A stretch of 10,700 nucleotides of DNA from Victivallales bacterium (lineage in GTDB: Bacteria > Verrucomicrobiota > Lentisphaeria > Oligosphaerales > Oligosphaeraceae), in the NCBI GenBank assembly GCA_017431185.1, contig JAFRLP010000642.1, forward strand, positions 1 to 10,700. Direction: 5' to 3'. The translations under genes and the position numbers were made by a program. Shown one piece after another: positions 6,320 through 10,700 of this stretch (position 1 is the first letter of the stretch; every line of letters starts with the position of its first letter). A model generated the notes under the pieces. That model was not told the origin of the DNA, ran no database searches, and saw only the letters and a list, made by a program, of their open reading frames with translations.

Positions 6320-8007
6320 TGGCTTTCATCTTTCATCCGAGCAATATGGAAAACCAGCCAAATAGCCAAACCTCACAGTTGGAGGGCATCGGTGCCTTGC
6401 CAAGCCGGACGGCGGACGTTGTGGCGCAGGCGGTCGTCTCCGCCATCCGCAGTGAACTGAAACTGCCGGAGGAGGATGCCACCGCCTGCGGCGCCGCCCA
6501 GGCTGACCAGGAGTTGGTTGCCAACAGCAAATTGACTGACCAGACTCTGCTGAACATCTACTCGGCGGCGAGCGGACTGCCGATACTGGATGAGACCGAG
6601 GCCAGGGAGGTTGTCCTCTTCCCCGAGGTGACCTTCGACTTCCTCAACACCAACGGCTGCCTGCCCATCCTATGGGACGCCGACCACGTGGTCATCGCCG
6701 TCGCCGCACCATATGACCTGGGGCGGCTTACCCTGCTGTGGCGCAGTCTGTTTGATTTGGACGCCTCTTTCATTCTTGCCCGTTCCGCCTGGATTGAACG
6801 CCATGTCACCTCCCTGTATGACAATGTGGGGGATGAGGCAGGTTTGGCGGGAGGGGACAGCGAACAGGCGCTCCGTGACCTGGCCAAGGAGGCTCCCATT
6901 GTCCGCCTGGTCAACGATATTTTCACCCGTGCATTGGAGATGGGCACCTCCGACATCCACGTCGAACCTGCGGAAAACGAGGTCGTCGTGCGTTTCAGGG
7001 TGGACGGTTTGCTCCAGGTCGTGATGCGTCCGCCCAAAAACCAGTATGCGGCCATTGCCTCCCGCATCAAACTGCTGGCGGGCATGAACATAGCGGAGCG
7101 CCGTCTTCCCCAGGATGGGCGCATTGACCTGCCTGGCGTGACCCCGATTGACGTGCGTGTCTCCACCGTGCCGTGCATGCATGGCGAGAGCATTGTGCTG
7201 CGTCTCTTGCAGAAGGACACCGCCGTGTTCGACTTGGACAAGGTGGGACTTCTGCCTGACACGCGCAAGACGCTGGAGACCATGTTCAAAATGCCGCACG
7301 GCATGATTCTTGTCGTGGGACCCACCGGCTCCGGCAAGACCACCACCCTCTACTGCATCATGGCGGTGCTCAATGCGGAATTCCGCAAAATCATCACCAT
7401 TGAGGACCCTGTCGAATACCAGATGGAGGGGCTGACGCAGATTCCAGTCAAGGCGCAGATTGGACTGACCTTCGCCAATGGCCTGCGCGCCATTGTCCGT
7501 CAAGACCCCGATGTCATTCTGGTCGGCGAGATCCGTGACCGTGAGACCGCCGAAATCGCCATCAACGCCGCCCTGACTGGCCATCTGGTGCTCAGCACCC
7601 TGCACACCAACGACGCAGCCGGCGCCATTACCCGTCTGGACGATATGGGAGTCGAGCCGTTCCTGATCTCCTCCTCGCTTCTGGGAATTGTCTCCCAGCG
7701 TCTGGTGCGCCGCATTTGTCCCGAATGCCAGGGGACGGGACGCCTGAACACCGACCACGAAAAACGCTGCCGCCAATGCCTGGGCAGTGGCTACAAAGGG
7801 CGGATTGCCATCTTTGAATTGATGTCCATCAACGAGGACTTGCGCCGTGCCATCAACGCCCGCAAGGACAGCGCGGAAATCACGGCCATCGCCTGCAAGC
7901 ATGGCATGCGCACGCTTCGGCAGGATGGCGACCTGAAGGTCGAGATGAAAATGACGACCGACTCCGAGGTCACCCGCGTCTGCATGCTGGATGTCGGCCA
8001 GATGTAG
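6319..8007 (+). CDS. gspE: GspE, cytoplasmic T2SS assembly ATPase
   Basis: The protein has 562 residues and is a hexameric ATPase that powers pseudopilus assembly through GspL. An N-terminal domain of about 170 residues precedes the GspE N2 segment (APIVRLVNDIF, then MGTSDIHVEP, about 192-217). The nucleotide-binding domain has the Walker A motif GPTGSGKT at 334-341, the Asp box ITIEDPVEY at 359-367, the Walker B-like region DPDVILVGEIRD at 396-407 with Glu404, and the His box GHLVLSTLHTN around 421-431. A tetracysteine zinc motif uses C467/C470 and C484/C487 with only 13 residues between the pairs. The usual ending (GMRTLRQDG, then TTDSEVTRV) is present. GTG 6319 overlaps the gspD stop by one base. 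ATG 6346 is an in-frame alternative, and neither has a good Shine-Dalgarno, so coupled translation is likely. No gspF follows. Confidence 0.94.
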   Translation: MAFIFHPSNMENQPNSQTSQLEGIGALPSRTADVVAQAVVSAIRSELKLPEEDATACGAAQADQELVANSKLTDQTLLNIYSAASGLPILDETEAREVVLFPEVTFDFLNTNGCLPILWDADHVVIAVAAPYDLGRLTLLWRSLFDLDASFILARSAWIERHVTSLYDNVGDEAGLAGGDSEQALRDLAKEAPIVRLVNDIFTRALEMGTSDIHVEPAENEVVVRFRVDGLLQVVMRPPKNQYAAIASRIKLLAGMNIAERRLPQDGRIDLPGVTPIDVRVSTVPCMHGESIVLRLLQKDTAVFDLDKVGLLPDTRKTLETMFKMPHGMILVVGPTGSGKTTTLYCIMAVLNAEFRKIITIEDPVEYQMEGLTQIPVKAQIGLTFANGLRAIVRQDPDVILVGEIRDRETAEIAINAALTGHLVLSTLHTNDAAGAITRLDDMGVEPFLISSSLLGIVSQRLVRRICPECQGTGRLNTDHEKRCRQCLGSGYKGRIAIFELMSINEDLRRAINARKDSAEITAIACKHGMRTLRQDGDLKVEMKMTTDSEVTRVCMLDVGQM

Positions 8008-8093
8008 GGATTGACCGTTTCCGCCACCGCCGGGATGCCCCTGCGGATGAAGCAGTTCAAGAACAGAACCCAAACAGACAAGGAGCATTCCCG

Positions 8094-9839
8094 ATGAGCG
8101 ACAACATGTTGACTCTGCTGACTTTCCTGTTTTTTACGGGAGCCGTGGCATTTTTCACCTGGTTGGTGACGCGGAAGGACAAGACCAATACCAGTGATGG
8201 CTTTTTTCTGGCGGGGCGTTCCCTGACCTACCCCGTCATCGCCGCATCCCTGCTGTTGACCAATCTCTCGACAGAGCAGATGGTGGGACTGAATGGCGAG
8301 GCTTTCAGTTTTGGTCTGAATGTGATGGCATGGGAGGTCATTGCTGTGTTTGCGCTGGCGGCAATGACGCTGTTTTTCCTGCCGCGTTTCCTGAAGAGCG
8401 GCATCACCACCGTGCCTGAATACCTGGAAAAGCGGTTTGACCAATCAACCGCGACCATCACCAACGTCATTTTCATGCTGGCCTACCTGCTCATCCTGAT
8501 TCCCATCATCCTCTATACGGGCGCCAAGGGCTTCATCTCCATTTTGGACTTGGGGACAATGACCGGCATTCAAAGCGAAATGAGACTGCTGTACCTGATC
8601 TGCATCATCATTGGTCTGGTCGGCACCGTCTATGCCCTGTTTGGCGGACTGAAGTCAGTCGCCGTCTCCGACCTGTTCAACGGCATCGGCCTGCTGGTTG
8701 GCGGACTGATGATTGTCTATTTTGCGCTGGCGTACATCGGCGGCGGCGAGGGAATGATGGCTGGACTTGCAAAATTGCGTGAACTCCCTCCTGACAAATT
8801 CAACAGCATTGGCACGGAGGGGAAGGGAGTCGAGTTCATTTCGCTGTTCACAGGCGTGCTGTTCATCAACCTGTTCTACTGGTGCACCAACCAGCAGATC
8901 ATCCAGCGAACTTTGGGGGCCAAGAACCTGGCGGAGGGGCAGAAGGGAGTCTGCCTGACGGCCTTCCTGAAGCTCATCGGACCGCTTTATCTGGTTTTGC
9001 CGGGCATGGCTGCGTACTACCTGTACAAGAATGGCAACCCCGAAATAGTACGCATCATTGGTGGCAGCAACTCCATCGCCGACTCAAGCGCCGCCTATGG
9101 CGCGCTGGTGCGCACCGTGATGCCCAAGGTGCTTACCGGCTTCTTCGCAGGTGTGCTTGGGGGAGCCATCCTCTCCAGTTTCAACTCCGCCCTGAATTCC
9201 ACCTGCACCCTGTTCTCCCTGGGGTTCTACAAGCATTTCATCCGGCCTGGCATTTCCGATGAGGATGTGGTGAAGGTGTCCCGCAAATTCGGCTTTGTGG
9301 TCGCCATTCTGGCGGTGGCGTTTGCCCCCATGCTGAACGCGGTGCCCAGCATTTTCGGCTATTTGCAGAAGATGAACGGATTGTATTTCATCCCGCTGTT
9401 TGCGGTCATTTCGGCGGGCATGCTGAACCGGAGGATTCCCGCGAAGGCGGCGCGTTTCGCTCTCATCGCCGGTCCTCTCGGCATTGCCATATTCTATTTT
9501 GTGCCTGGTTTCTCGACGATTGTCGATTACGTGGGCACGAACAATTTCCTGGGGCTGGCGTTCATGTATCTGTTCATTCTGATGCTTGTCTGGGCGGAGG
9601 TTGCCCCTCGAAAGACGGAATTCGTGCAGGCGGACGCCAAAATCCTGGACCTGACCCCTTGGAAGCACGTGACTGCGGCCTGCATCGCCCTGATTGTCCT
9701 GGTGGTCGGCATCTACGCCGCCTTTGCGGATTTCTCGGGATTGCATGAACGCATCAGGACGCGCCAGACCACCACTGCCACGGCCAGCGAAAACAAATCC
9801 ACCGAGGCTGACCCATCCGCCTTTAACACAGCCAGATAG
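8094..9839 (+). CDS. Sodium:solute symporter, SLC5/SGLT type, probable Na+/sugar uptake
   Basis: The protein has 581 residues and many hydrophobic helices, consistent with the roughly 14-helix SSS family in the cytoplasmic membrane. Family marks include FFLAGRSLTYPVIAASLLL, then TNLSTEQMVGLNG, GGLKSVAVSD, and YWCTNQQIIQR followed by LGAKNLAEGQKG. From memory of Vibrio vSGLT, residues in the sugar site appear kept: Asn57, Gln62, Glu81, Asn259, Tyr262, Lys293 and Gln425. The paired serines of the Na2 site appear as Ser361/Ser362 (AILSSFNSALNS). That favours a hexose or similar sugar over proline or other SSS substrates; the exact substrate is not visible. A good AAGGAG (8080-8085) lies 8 nt before the ATG. 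The gene is 86 bp after gspE and 23 bp before the esterase. It is unlikely to belong to the secretion machine. The polar tail after residue 550 is not conserved in type. Confidence 0.93.
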   Translation: MSDNMLTLLTFLFFTGAVAFFTWLVTRKDKTNTSDGFFLAGRSLTYPVIAASLLLTNLSTEQMVGLNGEAFSFGLNVMAWEVIAVFALAAMTLFFLPRFLKSGITTVPEYLEKRFDQSTATITNVIFMLAYLLILIPIILYTGAKGFISILDLGTMTGIQSEMRLLYLICIIIGLVGTVYALFGGLKSVAVSDLFNGIGLLVGGLMIVYFALAYIGGGEGMMAGLAKLRELPPDKFNSIGTEGKGVEFISLFTGVLFINLFYWCTNQQIIQRTLGAKNLAEGQKGVCLTAFLKLIGPLYLVLPGMAAYYLYKNGNPEIVRIIGGSNSIADSSAAYGALVRTVMPKVLTGFFAGVLGGAILSSFNSALNSTCTLFSLGFYKHFIRPGISDEDVVKVSRKFGFVVAILAVAFAPMLNAVPSIFGYLQKMNGLYFIPLFAVISAGMLNRRIPAKAARFALIAGPLGIAIFYFVPGFSTIVDYVGTNNFLGLAFMYLFILMLVWAEVAPRKTEFVQADAKILDLTPWKHVTAACIALIVLVVGIYAAFADFSGLHERIRTRQTTTATASENKSTEADPSAFNTAR

Positions 9840-9862
9840 CTGCCTTTCATGAGGAATAGACC

Positions 9863-10483
9863 ATGTTGGATTTGACCAAACCATTTCTCGAAAAGGGTGA
9901 TGCCCTGATTTGCTTTGGGGATAGCATCACAGCCGGCGAAAACTCCTATGTGAAATATCTTCAGGAGGCTTTGCCGGACAATCGCATCATCAATGCGGGA
10001 CGCCCCGGGGACAAGACGCCCTGGGCGCTGACCCGCTTTCAGCAGGATGTCCTGGACAAGAAGCCCGATGCATTGCACATTGCCCTGGGCGCCAATGACG
10101 CCTTGGTCGGGCGTGGCTGCTGGGCGGACGAGCCGATGGTCACGGCTGACGCCTACCGCTGCAATCTCGTTTGGATGGCGCACCTGGCCCATCTGAACGG
10201 CGTCCGCAAAGTCTCCATCGCCACTCCCTTCGGCATAGAGGGGGAGCAGTTCCTGGCTTTTGGAAACCGTCTGCAGGAATATTATCTTGCCGCACGTGAC
10301 GCGGCGGACAGGATGGGGGCGCGTCTGGTTCCGCTGGACACCCTTTTTGTCTCTCTGCGCAAAGGCGCTCCCCCTTCCGAACGCCTGGTCACGAAGGACG
10401 GGCTTCACCCGTTGGCCTCCCGCCACCAGGACATCGCACAGGCCATTCTGCGGGCCTGGCATCTCAATGGCGCTGGTGAATAA
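9863..10483 (+). CDS. SGNH/GDSL-family hydrolase, probable cytoplasmic carbohydrate esterase
   Basis: The protein has 206 residues, the usual size of a single-domain SGNH hydrolase. All four blocks are visible: GDSIT with nucleophile Ser21, the oxyanion Gly in NAGRPGD (Gly46), GAND with Asn78, and DGLHP with Asp179 and His182. The catalytic triad and oxyanion hole therefore look intact. Members cleave acetyl or acyl esters from sugars, lipids or thioesters. The N-terminus (MLDLTKPFLEKGDALICFGDS) has no signal peptide, so the enzyme should act in the cytoplasm. GAGGA at 9851-9855 lies 7 nt before the ATG. The gap to the sugar symporter is 23 bp, indicating co-transcription and suggesting a substrate delivered by that transporter. 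The substrate cannot be read from the sequence. Similarity in style to TesA-like and rhamnogalacturonan acetylesterase-like groups is general only. Confidence 0.92.
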   Translation: MLDLTKPFLEKGDALICFGDSITAGENSYVKYLQEALPDNRIINAGRPGDKTPWALTRFQQDVLDKKPDALHIALGANDALVGRGCWADEPMVTADAYRCNLVWMAHLAHLNGVRKVSIATPFGIEGEQFLAFGNRLQEYYLAARDAADRMGARLVPLDTLFVSLRKGAPPSERLVTKDGLHPLASRHQDIAQAILRAWHLNGAGE

Positions 10484-10529
10484 TTCCAGTAGTCCATATT
10501 GCCTCCTATGAAATACAGGGAGGTACTGG

Positions 10530-10543
10530 CGGCGTCCACGCCG
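10530..10543. repeat. Short perfect inverted repeat after the esterase gene
   Basis: CGGCGT and ACGCCG flank a 2-base centre. The stem is GC-rich but lacks a following T-run and is too small to call a terminator. It is the first of a cluster of GC-rich palindromic stretches that fill the rest of the window. Confidence 0.4.
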
Positions 10544-10572
10544 TTGCCTGTGTTCCGTGCGTTTTGTTGACG

Positions 10573-10591
10573 GCGGCGCGGACGTCGCCGC
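10573..10591. repeat. GC-rich hairpin with 7-nt loop
   Basis: GCGGCG (10573-10578) pairs with CGCCGC (10586-10591) around CGGACGT. Neither strand has a T-run next to the stem, so an intrinsic terminator is doubtful. A dispersed REP-like intergenic palindrome is an alternative. It could still help to stop or stabilise the symporter-esterase transcript. Confidence 0.4.
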
Positions 10592-10641
10592 TACTGCTCA
10601 GCAAATGGTATTCGGCGGGTTTCGTACTTGGCCGCGCGGAG

Positions 10642-10700
10642 CGCGCCCTGTCAAACCAGTCTGTGAAACCAAGCGCAAGTGGCGGGTTTGGCAGGGCGCG
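10642..10700. repeat. Imperfect 16-bp inverted repeat, cut by the window end
   Basis: CGCGCCCTGTCAAACC (10642-10657) and GGTTTGGCAGGGCGCG (10685-10700) are reverse complements with one mismatch, around a 27-nt centre. The right arm ends exactly at the window edge, so the true arms may be longer. The 9-mer GGCGGGTTT occurs both at 10614-10622 and at 10681-10689. No ORF is carried. This could be one end or the core of a REP-like or MITE-like dispersed element. Confidence 0.55.

Noticed and set aside
1..8007. Type IV pilus (PilM-N-O-P-Q) reading of the cluster
   Set aside because: PilMNOPQ would have separate PilM and PilN, and PilQ would carry AMIN domains. Here a fused L-like protein, N0-N3 secretin domains and a GspK-like end point to T2SS, though L, M and C remain less certain.
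6670..8088. Minus-strand open frame of about 470 codons opposite gspE
   Set aside because: It covers the GspE ATPase motifs in antisense, and its composition (many His, Gln and Gly) is typical of a shadow frame.
8008..8093. Possible terminator between gspE and the symporter (CCGC...GCGG, GGG-ATG-CCC)
   Set aside because: The stems are 3-4 bp and no T-run follows. Termination may occur here but the sequence does not show it.
10502..10523. CCTCC...GGAGG hairpin just after the esterase gene as a terminator
   Set aside because: It has only a 5-bp stem with a 12-nt loop and no following T-run.

Overview
The window is ordinary bacterial chromosome. It is GC-rich, gene-dense and entirely plus-strand. 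It holds two units: the distal part of a type II secretion system (T2SS) operon (about 1-8007), and a short transporter plus esterase pair (8094-10483). A non-coding tail with several GC-rich inverted repeats ends the window. There is no rRNA, tRNA, CRISPR array or transposase. The divergent T2SS proteins with long low-complexity tails, the unusual gene order and the SGLT-type symporter next to a small SGNH esterase would fit a member of the PVC superphylum (Lentisphaerota, Kiritimatiellota or Verrucomicrobiota). That is a guess from style, not from a marker gene.

T2SS region: the C-terminal end of a GspK-like minor pseudopilin (1-441) is followed by a 153-bp AT-rich gap. This gap is the only good candidate for an internal promoter and contains a perfect 16-bp palindrome. 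Then come gspL-like (595), gspM-like (2120), gspC-like (2878), the secretin gspD (3992) and the ATPase gspE (6319). Several junctions overlap by a base or so (TGATG at gspM/gspC, TAGTG at gspD/gspE), so translation is probably coupled. Together these encode the inner-membrane platform (L, M, C), the outer-membrane channel (D) and the cytoplasmic motor (E). The order K-L-M-C-D-E is a circular permutation of the classical C-D-E-F-G-H-I-J-K-L-M order. GspF does not follow GspE here.

The most unusual theme is that every envelope component from L to D carries extra low-complexity sequence on its predicted periplasmic side. These are an acidic and Ala/Pro-rich tail on L, a Thr/Asn/Ala tail with a 24-bp tandem duplication on M, an Arg/Gly-rich insert splitting the HR domain plus a Pro/Gly tail on C, and an approximately 70-residue Ser/Thr/Asn insert in the N3 domain of D. 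The secretin also appears to be a lipoprotein with a short C-terminus, suggesting assembly without a separate pilotin. GspE has a compact zinc-binding motif built from two CxxCxGxG units.

Transport region: a 581-residue SLC5/SGLT-type sodium symporter retains the residues I associate with sugar and sodium binding in vSGLT. It is followed 23 bp later by a 206-residue SGNH hydrolase without a signal peptide. A plausible joint role is uptake of a sugar followed by cytoplasmic de-esterification. I found no clear evidence of a wholly new system; the novelty lies in the architecture of this T2SS.
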